From Acholoe squamosa (lineage: Eukaryota > Annelida > Polychaeta > Phyllodocida > Polynoidae): a stretch of DNA of 64,000 bases. Shown here one piece after another: positions 13,250-23,847 of the stretch. Under the pieces are notes generated by a model that was given only the letters and a program-made list of their open reading frames with translations, was not told the origin of the DNA and did not search any database. The number at the start of each line of letters is the position of its first letter. Position 1 is the stretch's first letter. Location of the stretch: the NCBI GenBank assembly GCA_949317995.1, contig OX439035.1, positions 4,020,181-4,084,180 of the forward strand, in the 5' to 3' direction. The position numbers and the translations under genes are program-made.

Positions 13250-13770
13250 GGACTATTTATAAACAGCTGCAATGGTGTAAGTGGTCTATTAATAGACAGC
13301 TCACATGGTTACAGTTGTCTATTAATAGATAGCTCGCATGGTTACAGTGGTCTCTTTATAGACAGTTGGCATGATCGCAGTGATCTATTAATAGACAGGG
13401 GGCATGGTTACACTGGTCTATTTATAGACAGCTTGCACGGTGACTTTGGTGTATTTATAGATAGCTCACATGGTGACAGTGGTGTGTTTATAGACAGCTC
13501 CCATGTTGACAGATATAGCATGGTTACTTTATTCTATTTGTAGACAACTCACATTGTTACAGTGGTCTATTAATAGACGGCTAGCATGGTTACAGTGGTC
13601 TATTTATAGACAGCTAGCATGGTTACAGTGGTCTATTTATAGACAGCTGGCATGGTGACAGTGGTCTATTTATAGACAGCCGGCATGGTTACCATGGTCT
13701 ATATATAGACAGCTGGCATGGTTACCATGGTCTATATATAGCCAGCTGGCATGGTTACCGTGGTCTATCT

Positions 13771-14212
13771 ATATCGAAGTTGCAAGTGTTCCCGTGTGCT
13801 TCAGTACCATACATGCAGGCTATACAGATGTGAGTGCACTCAGCTACCAGCTCAAGCCTAATTTACATGCATTCTCACGAGATTTGCAGCTTCAGTGGTC
13901 AGAATCCACTCAGTACATGTGGTGAGTGTCCACACCTGTAGGTGTGAAGACTCCACACCTGTAGCCAGTGGAGGTGTGATGGATGATAGGCTACACTAAC
14001 CATACCTTTGAAGTTGCAATTATATATTCTTAACCCACCATAAGCTACTTTATCATATGAGTCCTAATATTACTTTTGTATGTAGGGTGGAACAGAGTGG
14101 ATTCCCGCCAGGTATTACCTAACTGACTCCTACAACCAGTGTAAGGCACATGCTGATACCCAGCTTCAGCTAGACACTACGGCGCCACCTCTATCCCACT
14201 AGGTCGGAATAG
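13771..14212. other. Unique non-coding insert between minisatellite parts
   Basis: No coding or RNA gene is seen. It contains small inverted motifs around 'cacacctgtaggtgtg' near 13930. Confidence 0.5.
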
Positions 14213-14400
14213 ACAGCTTAGTCTATCTCACATGGTTATAGTGGTCTATTTATAGACAGCTAGCATGGTGACTGTGGTATATTTATTTACAGCTCGCATA
14301 GTTACAGTGGTCTATTTATAGACAGATCGCAAGGTGACAGTGGTCTATTTAAAGACAGCTTGCATGGTGACAGTGTTCATCAATAGACAGCTGGCATTAT
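14213..14400 (+). repeat. Outlying 33-bp minisatellite units
   Basis: Five or so degenerate units (GTGGTCTATTTATAGACAGC and variants) separated from the main array by the unique insert. Confidence 0.8.
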
Positions 14401-14531
14401 GGCTACAGCATGGTTAGAGCATGGTTATAGTTGTTTATTTGTTCTGAAATGTTTTACAACGGGATTAACGTTTCCGGACGTTTGAAATAGGTTTGGATAA
14501 GAATACATTTGCAAAAATGTTTTTATGATGT

Positions 14532-15538
14532 TCTAAAATAGGCACTTACCTACCCCCAGTGCATGGTTCTGCTGCATTGGAGGTGTGGAACTGTGATAAA
14601 GCTGAAACTGGGGAGTGCTAAACTCTCCTTTCTTTGACAGCTCATTGTGTAGCAATTTATTGGAGGATCTTAACAAACATGGGCTCATTTTAAAGGGATT
14701 GATTAGGGGTTTAATATGAATCTATACGAGAAATAATTGATGCAGGCACACATCCCATTCTCCCCAAGTGAAGTTAACCCATAATTTTGAAATCATTTTT
14801 TGGTATAAAGGCCAAATCTCACATAAAAGAGAATAGTTCCCACACTTTCTACAGGAAAGAATGGTTTAGAAAATGTTTAGGGGTTTTCTTTTCATAGGGG
14901 AACAGGATGTTTGCAAGACCCCACAAAAATTTTAGTGTGCCATTTGCTATCACCCTTCAAACAGGTTCTCCATGTTAGGCCCTTGTCTGTTTGCCAGAAT
15001 TCAATCCTATGTATATTAGTTATATAGCAATGGATAGAGCTGATAAAAAGAAGTGGATTTCCTTTTTAAATGAAGTCTTTATGTCAATTTAAAGGGAAAT
15101 TCTGACCAATTAAAGATCTCATATCAACTCCATAATTTTGCACCAATTCTGTGAGATTGCTAAACCGCAGATAATATTAGGTCAAGATAAAATCCCTTTA
15201 AATTGTTAAATTTTGATATGATACATTGATTTTCAACATTTTATGGGGAACTCTTCCATACATGAAAGGAAAATAATCCAAAATAATGATTTAAGATATG
15301 TAGCCACTCCTGTAGCAGATATGCTTGATCACAAATCTGGGCCCTATTTAAACTCCTAACAGTGGCAGAATTTTGGGTTCGATTTGGGGTCTTTGATCAT
15401 TCATAACTTCCCTTATACTTGGCATAAAGACTTCATTTAAAGAGCAAATCCATTTCTTTTGATGAGATCTATCCATTGCTTAAAAGATAAAATGCATCGG
15501 ACAAAGTCTTGAAAACTAGGTAAGTGCCTATCTAAAAC
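14532..15538. mobile_element. Non-autonomous TIR element, ~1.0 kb
   Basis: Outer inverted ends TAGGCACTTACCTA (14539) and TAGGTAAGTGCCTA (15517) enclose a second, longer inverted pair: 15028-15103 reads 'agcaatggatagagctgat...aaatgaagtctttatg', and 15405-15482 carries its reverse complement at roughly 85% identity by eye. There is no ORF of note. It is probably a decayed MITE or fold-back element; the superfamily is not determined. Confidence 0.65.
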
Positions 15539-15812
15539 GTTTTCTTAACGCAATTTCAACATTGTATAAATGTTGGCCTTTTCAATGCTTTTAACCTAAT
15601 AAAAACGTCTGTTAGTTATGTTTGTTTTATAGGAATCAAAGCGTTTTCTTAGAATGTTAGAAAAAGTTTTTGTGTACATTTTTGGAAGTTGTTTTATTTT
15701 GCTTTTGAAACGAATTCATTTTTAACGTTCTCATGAGTAGGGAAAAGGTGGAAAGGTAAATATACTTCATAGACTCCACATATTGCTCCCCAAACTAAAA
15801 GGCTACCCTATC

Positions 15813-16378
15813 TACCATAAAAGCCTGCGTATAAGGTGCGGCTCATACAAAATAGTTTGGTTCCGGTCACCTGACCGACCCCAGCTAAAGGGGGCCGACC
15901 TCAGATTTTTTGTGAGAGATTTTTTTTTCAAATTTTCCCGACATTTTCAAGATCTTTTAAAGATTTTGAGAGATTTTTTTTTTTAAAACTTTTCAAAGAT
16001 TCTTTCCCAAAATTGTTATTTCAAATTTCCCCGACATTTTCAAGATCTTTTAAAGATTTTGAGAGATTTCTTCAAACTTTTCAAAGATTCTTTCCCAAAA
16101 TTGTTATTTGGCATATATGCACAAACCTTCCCATTATTTTCTCAAATCCCCTGCAGAAAATGAACATTTCTAACAACCAGTGAAAACCCAGCAAAATATG
16201 ACTAGATGACACCGTAGACAAAACAAAAGAAAAATCGGGCTTACTGACCTCAACATTTCTGAGCATGTAACCGGAAACACAGCTTTTTTTGGTCTTACGA
16301 TGAAGCCCTGTTATGCCTTTAATATAGGATTAGGAAAAGTTTGGGGGTGGACCTTATACACAAGGATTATTTACTGTA
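15813..16378. mobile_element. TIR element of the TACCGTA / TATAAGG family
   Basis: The left end reads TACCATAA...GCGTATAAGGTGCGGC. The right end, reverse-complemented, reads TACAGTAAATAATCC...GTGTATAAGGTCCACC. Inside, a ~92-bp segment ('cccgacattttcaagatc...cccaaaattgttatt') is tandemly duplicated at about 15930 and 16022. It shares terminal motifs with elements at 32923, 35335-35385 and 41404. Confidence 0.6.
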
Positions 16379-18504
16379 TCATGATAAACGCTATTTTTGT
16401 GTGTGTGTGTGTGTTTTTTTTTTAAGTTGGTTGCTGCACACTGATATTTGGTAAAGGGGATAAGAAGTACAAGTTGTATTAGGGGGCACCCATTAATAAA
16501 GTACGCATATTTTCTCCAAAAAAAAAAGACCCCCTCACCCCCTTGTTGCATTGTGTATGCATATCAATAGAGACCAATACACAAAATATAACCCTCAATT
16601 GCTATTTCCCTACAGGGTCTACTTAAAAAAAGAAAAAAACTGACCTTTGCCAAGATTGCTAATGCATATTCATGGCTCTGCAGGGCTATTTCTATACACC
16701 TTATGCGTACACAATGAGTATGCTAAAATGGCCCTGGACCCCCTCCCTCCCCCTGTACGCATCTGTTCGTATTTGGCCGGACCCCCTCCCCCCTCTTGAT
16801 GCGTACATAATTAATGGAAGCCCCCTTACTGAGGATCAACACAGCAAAGGTCTGCAACTGAGATACATGTATCAGTAGAGTAGGGGATAGGGCTATAGTG
16901 CTGACCTCACGTGAGGGTTAGCAGAACTACTAAACATAGACATACTTTAGTTCTGATATCTTCCACCAGGACTGCAGCAACAGCAAGGGCCATCTCTGCA
17001 GACTGCAATTTCCCCACCCTCTTTCCAGATTACATTTCTGATGCGAACAAAGTTTGAAAAGTTCTCATTGCTCTGGTCTGGTAAAACCAGAGTTGGGGAG
17101 TGGTCATTATTTACCAAGCGAAAACATACCACCCTCTCCTGTAGTTATGTTCAGCTAGGTGGGAAAGATGGTGAGGTAGCAAATCCCCAGATCTGTACCT
17201 ATCCCAAAGGCATCGTCAAGATAACTTTTTTTTACAGAAAAACATGACGTCTCGCATATTATAAGGTACAGATTTAATATAAGCGAGGATGGACCCTAAG
17301 GTCAGGGGTAAAAGATCTCCCCAATGTTTCCCCTATGTCCTACGGTGGTTTTATGGTGTTGTAGGAGCCCAGTAAACACAAAACTCTTTCCAACGTAGCA
17401 AATTGGTAGATATCAAACTTAAAATGTTATGTCCTGGTTACGTTAGGTGAACGTTTAGAATTTATATGGTTTGACATGATTCAACGTAGTAAAAGTTTGT
17501 ATATATACCTCTCTTTAGAATTTCTTTCATATATAGACTTAGAATCTTCTTTTTGAGACATCAATGGTGGTAAAGAGGTCATGAAGACTTGCCAAAGAAA
17601 TGCCTCCTACCACCATAGGCACATAGTTTGGCTTTGTGACCACATACGTTCGTACGATTCCTGCCTTCATATCCAAAGGAAACCACAGCATGGGTTCAAA
17701 TCCTGGTGTCAGGAGTTTTCAAAATGGCTACTCTATTTTTCTCATTAGAGAAGGTAGGTTAAAACCTAATGTGATTTTATGTTTGATTATGCATCTGGCA
17801 TAGATGTATCAAGAGGTTTCTTTGATACTTCCTTGCATTTGAAATCACCTGAAATTGTTCTAAACATTCTTGGAACGTGTTCAGGACATAACATTTTCAG
17901 ATGATTCTACGTAGGACATCTACGTAGTTGATACCTAGAGACTATGTTCATTTAGGTTAATACACATGTCTGCGTTTACTGGTTTACTGGTAGGTCTAGA
18001 TACTCAGAGATGTCTGGGCCGAATGATATAGAATGGGAGTGGTAAATATAGAGTCAAGGGCTTTTGGGCTGGATAACATTTATATCTATCCCACTATCTT
18101 TACAGGATATGAATTTTATGCCAACACTAGGACAAACTTAGATACTAAATTCACTTGATATTATCGTAGTGGCCCATTCTAGCGCCCGGATGCTTATTGA
18201 TTGCCATAAATCTGTACCCGAGGCCCCTCTTCGACTGGTGCTTATTTAAATACGGGGTATATACCAGTAGTACATTTTAAGTACCATAGCAGGAGGGTGT
18301 TGATCAGATGCTAATTAGAGCTGGCAGTAGGTACCCTCTTTTCCTAATCTGAAAAGGCACCTGCCTTGCTTAAAAATAGTGTGAGATAGTGTGAGTCATA
18401 AACTCTTCCAAGTGCTATTATGTTGTACACTTGTGTGCATCACAAAAGTTATGGCTACAAAGAAACTGACTGCTGCAGATGATGCACTTCTTAGGCAAAA
18501 CTAC
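16379..18504. other. Non-coding stretch upstream of the LTR element
   Basis: No supported gene. A (GT)n run lies at about 16397-16414. At 18172-18200 the text 'cgtagtggcccattctagcgcccgg' resembles the end of the TIR element at 45442. The rest is unremarkable. Confidence 0.5.
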
Positions 18505-18882
18505 TGTAAGGGTTTGTGGCCTTACGGACCTGGGGGGGTTCGGGTCTTACGATTCGGAAAGAAAGAGTAAGACGGTATTCCAAGTGTATGCCAACGGTTA
18601 GGTTTATTACTTAATGCACACTCACGGCTGCCGAATGATATCAAAGGGGCAGCTAATATTAAAAGACAGTGGTTTACATAGTGTGGAGGCCAGAAGGGCC
18701 TCTGACGTAGCGGCTGAGCCCTGGGCTTTATATACGGACCCAGGTGTTCGTCGTCAGATGTCCCCACAGACCCGGATCGGTGCTGCCACCTATCCGGAAC
18801 CTGAGGAACGTCCGACGACTCGACTCACCCGCCACGTCAGACGGTACCCAACTCCTATGGTTTAGTAAAGTGTACCTCTACA
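18505..18882 (-). repeat. 3' LTR
   Basis: 378 bp, the same as 30967-31344 at a fixed 12462-bp offset with no difference found by eye. Read on the minus strand it starts TGTAGAGGTACAC and ends CCCTTACA. It contains TATATAAAG (18726-18734) and AATAAA (18603-18608), giving a plausible U3-R-U5 layout. Confidence 0.97.
18603..18608 (-). terminator. Polyadenylation signal in 3' LTR
   Basis: AATAAA on the minus strand, about 120 bp downstream of the LTR TATA box, so it would fall in R and direct 3'-end formation of the element's RNA. Confidence 0.65.
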
Positions 18883-18892
18883 CCACTCCCCC
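18883..18892 (-). other. Polypurine tract
   Basis: On the minus strand GGGGGAGTGG directly abuts the 3' LTR start TGTAGAGG, the expected place for the plus-strand DNA primer. Confidence 0.75.
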
Positions 18893-20389
18893 AGACATTT
18901 AGGAGGGTGTTATACGTATAATATTACTAGGATAACATTTCTACATGTCTAAACCTTTAGTAATAGAGGTACAACCATAGGTATAACATTAGCACTAAAT
19001 AAATTGTGAACCAGATGTCATATATATATATTCGATAGTGAATTTTAGTTACATATAACGATTAGGATGTTGAAATATTATACGAATTACTTGAAGAAGA
19101 GACAGTTATGTGAAACGGAACTGTCTATTTAATTATTATACCACATAATATTGTATTATATTTCAGGTATAATTAATAAGATAAGTAATATGAATCGTAT
19201 ACATGTGATGATGACAGCTATATGTAACGGAACTGTCGATAATAAAACATATCACAAAATAACATCCGTATGTGTGTTTGTAGTCATTGACAACACATTT
19301 GAATATGTAGTCTTAAAGAAGACTGTTATAGTAACATCACTATCTAATGACATGTCGTATATTAATATTATACGAATCCGTTAAGGATTCCGTGAGTAGT
19401 ACGAATATGATTATTTATAACATACACTTGAAAAAAAACATCACGGTGTGGTAATGAATATAATAATATATTATCACCGTGTACCTAATAACCTTTATAG
19501 CACCAGATCATTATATTTATTATATATTTTGTCTCGCAGGACAATAATATGTGTTATCTGGTGGAGTTTAACGGATCTTATAATATAAATACTAATAGTG
19601 ATTAGAGATCCGTATCAGGAAATGTCTATGTACCCGTATTATAATATGTATCTAGTGGATATGTACATACATATAATATTATAGAAAAATAGAAATATGA
19701 CATTATATACAATATATAGGAATTATAAATGCTGCTGGAGTCTTCTGCTGTATCCTCCGGGTACTAGTAGGTAGGTGTGGTCAGCTAACCACGGGATGGA
19801 CGTGCTAAAGTTTATAGTTTCCTTATATTGAGTGAACACGGTAGTTGATTTGGGGCAGCTACCCACAATCCTCTAGTAGTGCTAAAGTTTATAGTATATC
19901 CGAATGGTGTAGATTTGTAGAATATTAGTCCGGATGTGTCAACTGTGTAGAGAACGTAATCCTTTTTAAGTTTTAGTTGACATAAGTAAAATAATAGTCC
20001 GATATAGGTTGATCCGGAAGTAATAGTAGTAGAGATATAAGTCCATTCGGGAGTACAGATGAGTTGTAGAGGTAAATCGTAAAGTCCATCCTAGTAATTG
20101 GTTAGCACGGGTAACAGCAGGAGTCTGGAACTGGCATCCGGATACGTCTCACAGCAGCAAGTCTACTATCGGATTGTTCATGGATGAAATTATAAATCCG
20201 AATAGGCTATTCAGGGTGTAATAAATGTTATACAACCTGAATAATAGACTGGTCAAAGGAACCCGGAACACATAGCATAGGTGTTCATGCACTAGTAAAA
20301 GCATTCGCAGACCTTTAGGGTTCCGCAAAGACTATATCTGGTTATTTAGTGTTGGAAAAAAATTATGGAAGAAATAACCCTAGCATGCT
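18893..20389 (-). other. Long AT-rich 3' untranslated region of the retroelement
   Basis: 1.5 kb with no meaningful ORF and very high A+T, unlike the GC-richer third ORF next to it. AACGGAACTGTC occurs at 19114-19125 and 19226-19237, each preceded by an inverted GACAG that could form a small hairpin. Long non-coding 3' regions occur in some LTR elements; the function here is unknown. Confidence 0.7.
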
Positions 20390-23338
20390 TTAAACGGATT
20401 TCTTAGCATGCTTCTTCTTCAGAAGAGCTAAAGCCGACTCGGGAGTGCCGTCCCACTCGTCCAAGTCGACTCCGAACACCCTCATGAACTTAGTGTTCAG
20501 GTTGGTGTTCCGAGTGATCTCCTCCTTTACACGCTTTTCCAACACGTGTACATCCATAGCTGCTTTTTCTTGAGCAGCTGAGGCAGCCTCCTCCTGGGCC
20601 TTTACATCGTCCCGGATGAGAGTCTCGAGACGTTGCTTTTCAGCGTCGCCCACCTGTTTCATACACAACAGAGTTTCGTTTAGGAGACCCTGATGAAACT
20701 CTGTCGCTTTCTCCCGAACGGTCTTCTCCCAATGGGTGTAGATGGCCTTCTGGACATCTGCCTCCCCTTGGCGAGACTTCTCAAACCAAACTTCCGCATT
20801 ACCAGTTTTAATGGTAATGGCGTCCTTCGGTTTCTCAGGTGCCGCGACAGCCTTGGGAGGAGTCGAGGCGGCCTGTGGACCACTTCCGGGTTTAGGACTC
20901 CCGGACACACCTGTCGTTGGTACACAGAAGGCAGGTGGTACATTCTGTTTCAGTCCCATTTGCAGGTACATGTTTAACTGCTCCTGGGTAAAGGTAACTG
21001 GTTGGGCGGCTGGAGCGGATGCAGATCCGGCGGCAGCAGATGCGGTGGTCTTCTTTGGCATAAGGCGACCATCCTTTCCTACCACCAAGGTCTGGCTCTC
21101 AGGTCCAGGTCCCTGGTTTAAGGACGGAAAGTTTCGAGAACTCACTTTCCCAGGTTTAGATACGGCTCCAGCGTATCCGGCAGGTTCAGGCTTCTTGAAC
21201 ACCGGAGTGCCCTGAGCCTGTTCTGCGGGGTGCCTTGTCAGAGGGGACCTGGAACGGTCCTCTGCTCTGACCTTTGGTTTTGTCGTGCTCTGACCATTAC
21301 CGTTGCCGCCACGGTTCTGGTCTCTCCTGCTCCTTTCACGAGCTCTCTTTGCATCCTTTCCGGATTCCTCGCATTTCTGCCAGAGAGACTCGTGCATGTC
21401 CAATTTACCCTTTCCAGGAGTCAGGACTATCTTTGCTCGGAGTTTCGAATCCTTGGTCTTCGGAACTTCGCAGAGGACTTGGTCCCCTGGTCGGATCTTA
21501 GACCAAGCATCCTCGCTCAGGCTATCGAACTCCTTCATGAGTTCCTGATGAAGCTCCATGATGCGCTTCCGGGCCCCGTCCAAACCTTCTGCGTGGCATT
21601 TCTTCTGGTGTCTAGCCAGATCACTACGTCGGTTGTATTGCACCTTCGTAGTACACTTCTTGCCCTTCTTACCATAACTCGGATCACAAATGTAAACCGG
21701 GTGATGGTGGAAGTGGGCCTCTACCAGATGCCTTTGGAACCGGGCTGGAGTACTCCAGGTCCGGATCGAGACATCACTCGCATCCTGGCAGATAGAGAAG
21801 GGACAGGACTTTTGATCGTCACCGTACCACTTCTCTAAAGCCCAACGCAGCTTCCTCCTCTGGGTATAAGTGTAATACCCTTCGGTGTGGTTTAGCATAA
21901 GCCACATCTTTCGATAGGCTTTGCTCGGATTGGGGTCCTCGTCCGAAAGGCGCATCCAATCTTCATCATCCGACTCATCGTTCTTATTGATTGAGTCTGG
22001 ACAGGCATAGAGGGTAGAGCCGTCCTTCTTAACTCCGTACGCACAGTCGGAGAAACACGTCGGGATCCGGGTTTTGAATCCGGATTTGGCGTTAGCCCAA
22101 CGTTCGGCCTCGGTTTGAGTTGATGGAGTGGCCTTCTCATCATACTCAACCGAGGATTCGTGCACCGACTCCTCGTCAGACGACTCAACCTCCATGGCAG
22201 TACTACCAGTGGTTGAGGTGCTGGGTTTCGGCTCGGCTCTCGCAGAATCCGGGAGATTCTTGAGCTTCCGAGCAGCGGATCGTCGGTTCTTACTGACCTT
22301 CCAGTCTTCCTCCGGTTCCTGGGTTCCGGATGTGCTGGAGGTCGTGGCTTCTACTGGAGTAGTAGTGCTGCCGGTAGCTGATGTAGCACTGGCGGAGCTT
22401 CTGGTGGCAAGCTTCAGGTCGGGGATAGGAGGTGCGGGTGCTTCCGCGGCCCTCTTAGCCTCTTCCTGTGCCTCCTGTTCGGCAGTCATGCGGCGGACAA
22501 TAACCGTCCGAAGGGCTGCAGCTCGGTCCAATCCGATTAGTGAATTGTTCTGGACATCCACCAATTCCTGTTCGGTTATGTAGTAACCGTCGTCCCACTG
22601 CTCGAAGTTAGCAGCGGCCTCCCGGAATTCCTTAGTGGTCCGGCACGGCGTCCGGATAGCACTAGGGCGTGGGTAGGTCTGGCCATCGCTATCCCAGACA
22701 CAGCCTACCCAGTTAATGTTCGTAGCCTTGACGTTCCACAGGGACTTGTCAGGCTTCGGATACGCTCCGAGCTCGAAGGCTCGGTTAGCTGCGTACACGG
22801 TTTCACGGAAACCGGCGTCCACCATAAGTCCCCGTTGGAACCACGGCCAGTCTCGAAGCCACTCGGGAGGCATCCTGGTCAGCTGTTCGGGAGCCATGAC
22901 GCCCTCGATAGCTATCCTGACTTTCGGGTCCATCCTGACTGGTGTCCCGTCCGCGTAGGTCACTTGTGCCTGCAGTTCCGGGTGGACATACAGGTAGCGA
23001 CCATCATAACTAGCTGGAAAAGGCTCCGCCACTGCTGGCTTCCACTCATCCTTCTGTCCGTCAACTTGGGTAGTTTCGGACTCTGTCGCTGCGGGTTCAG
23101 CACTCGCAGTCGCTCCGGATCCCTCTGCTGGGAGTGGAGATAGCAGTTTCTCTGGCTCATTGAGTGAGAATGAAGCCAGCTTCTCCTCGAACGAGCGATC
23201 CGTGGGTTCCTCCACGTCCATCATCTCGCTCTCTTCCTGTGTAACAGGCGACAAAGCTTCCGGAAAAGCTTCTGCGGACGGAGTCAGCTTATCCGGGTCA
23301 CCGGATAGCTTGGCTGCAGCTACGGATTCCTCAGCCAT
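20390..23338 (-). CDS. Third ORF of the retrotransposon, env position, C2H2-like protein
   Basis: About 982 residues from the ATG at 23338 (the frame is open six codons further to a GTG at 23356, preceded by TAG). Not a recognised Env: no signal peptide, membrane segment or furin-like site is visible. It starts with an acidic, Ser/Pro/Thr-rich region. Residues ~516-590, counted from the GTG, hold two zinc-finger-like groups: CPFSIC followed by H-x5-H, and a second Cys pair followed by RHQKKCH. Next comes an Arg/Ser-rich stretch (RARERSRRDQNRGG, EDRSRSP), a Pro/Ala linker, and a Glu/Lys-rich helical, probably coiled-coil C-terminus ending KKKHAKKSV. This suggests an internal nucleic-acid-binding protein; that is inference. 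It lies 510 bp downstream of pol and is probably expressed from a spliced or separately started RNA. The codons are intact throughout. Confidence 0.85.
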   Translation of the reverse strand: MAEESVAAAKLSGDPDKLTPSAEAFPEALSPVTQEESEMMDVEEPTDRSFEEKLASFSLNEPEKLLSPLPAEGSGATASAEPAATESETTQVDGQKDEWKPAVAEPFPASYDGRYLYVHPELQAQVTYADGTPVRMDPKVRIAIEGVMAPEQLTRMPPEWLRDWPWFQRGLMVDAGFRETVYAANRAFELGAYPKPDKSLWNVKATNINWVGCVWDSDGQTYPRPSAIRTPCRTTKEFREAAANFEQWDDGYYITEQELVDVQNNSLIGLDRAAALRTVIVRRMTAEQEAQEEAKRAAEAPAPPIPDLKLATRSSASATSATGSTTTPVEATTSSTSGTQEPEEDWKVSKNRRSAARKLKNLPDSARAEPKPSTSTTGSTAMEVESSDEESVHESSVEYDEKATPSTQTEAERWANAKSGFKTRIPTCFSDCAYGVKKDGSTLYACPDSINKNDESDDEDWMRLSDEDPNPSKAYRKMWLMLNHTEGYYTYTQRRKLRWALEKWYGDDQKSCPFSICQDASDVSIRTWSTPARFQRHLVEAHFHHHPVYICDPSYGKKGKKCTTKVQYNRRSDLARHQKKCHAEGLDGARKRIMELHQELMKEFDSLSEDAWSKIRPGDQVLCEVPKTKDSKLRAKIVLTPGKGKLDMHESLWQKCEESGKDAKRARERSRRDQNRGGNGNGQSTTKPKVRAEDRSRSPLTRHPAEQAQGTPVFKKPEPAGYAGAVSKPGKVSSRNFPSLNQGPGPESQTLVVGKDGRLMPKKTTASAAAGSASAPAAQPVTFTQEQLNMYLQMGLKQNVPPAFCVPTTGVSGSPKPGSGPQAASTPPKAVAAPEKPKDAITIKTGNAEVWFEKSRQGEADVQKAIYTHWEKTVREKATEFHQGLLNETLLCMKQVGDAEKQRLETLIRDDVKAQEEAASAAQEKAAMDVHVLEKRVKEEITRNTNLNTKFMRVFGVDLDEWDGTPESALALLKKKHAKKSV

Positions 23339-23847
23339 GACTGGGGAATCGACCACGGGAGTAAACTACTCCTTTTTCCGGCTTTTACGGCGCCGGGGCC
23401 GGCACAAACGGAGTCTGTCTACCAGGAGACAGACTCTGGAGGAGCAGCGGGGGGTTTGCTTAGCCGGTAAAATCCAAGAAGGGAGCGAGCTCGACCGTCT
23501 TGGACGTTACCGAAAACAAATATGGCGACAGGCCAGCTTTCGTGACGTCATTTCCCCGCGGTCCGCGAGGTCACGAGAGGTCAGCCGAGACTGGACACGG
23601 TGACGTCATGCGGAAACGCACGTGCTACAGGCGGTACATCAACAAACTGATTGTTTTTAGGTAATTATCGCTCACCCCGATGACTCGACTGGGGATTTAA
23701 GTGGAGATTATGGAAAGCTTAAGCAAATCCACCGGATTATCCGTCCACTACCCATTGGTACATCATGCGGGGGCGACAAATAAGCCTTTAGGGTCAGTTG
23801 TCATCCGTTCCTCTAAATGTAAACATTACACTCGTTGTGTATACAGG
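23339..23847 (-). promoter_or_regulatory. pol-ORF3 intergenic region with two CRE sites
   Basis: A 509-bp gap between pol and the third ORF. The perfect palindrome TGACGTCA (CREB/ATF site) occurs at 23543-23550 and 23601-23608, 58 bp apart and about 205-270 bp upstream of the ORF3 ATG. The surrounding sequence is GC- and CpG-rich. This fits an internal promoter for ORF3, but a splice acceptor or simple leader is also possible; no transcript data are available. Confidence 0.5.

Larger units (their letters stand above)
12213..13770 (+). repeat. 33-bp minisatellite with palindromic core
   Basis: Tandem 33-bp units of the form GTGGTCTATTTATAGACAGC plus a variable 'tggcatggtgaca' half. Many units contain the perfect 14-bp palindrome GTCTATTAATAGAC; others have the near-palindrome with TTTA. 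A higher-order duplication makes 12262-12966 and 12967-13677 two consecutive ~705-711-bp blocks, each carrying a copy of the C-rich ~120-bp repeat. Since 33 is a multiple of 3 a short frame stays open, but it is not a gene. Confidence 0.9.

Noticed and set aside
18451..18504. ATG frame MATKKLTAADDALLRQNY cut by the LTR insertion
   Set aside because: The Kozak context is fair, but on the other side of the element the frame would stop after three codons. No homology is recognised and it is too short to support a gene.
18522..18865. Frames of 81 and 83 codons on each strand of the LTR (also at 30984-31327)
   Set aside because: They lie wholly in the LTR, overlap promoter and polyadenylation signals, and show no protein features.
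20390..23356. ORF3 as a retroviral envelope
   Set aside because: Position fits, but no signal peptide, transmembrane helix or cleavage site is visible, and zinc-finger and Arg-rich features point elsewhere.
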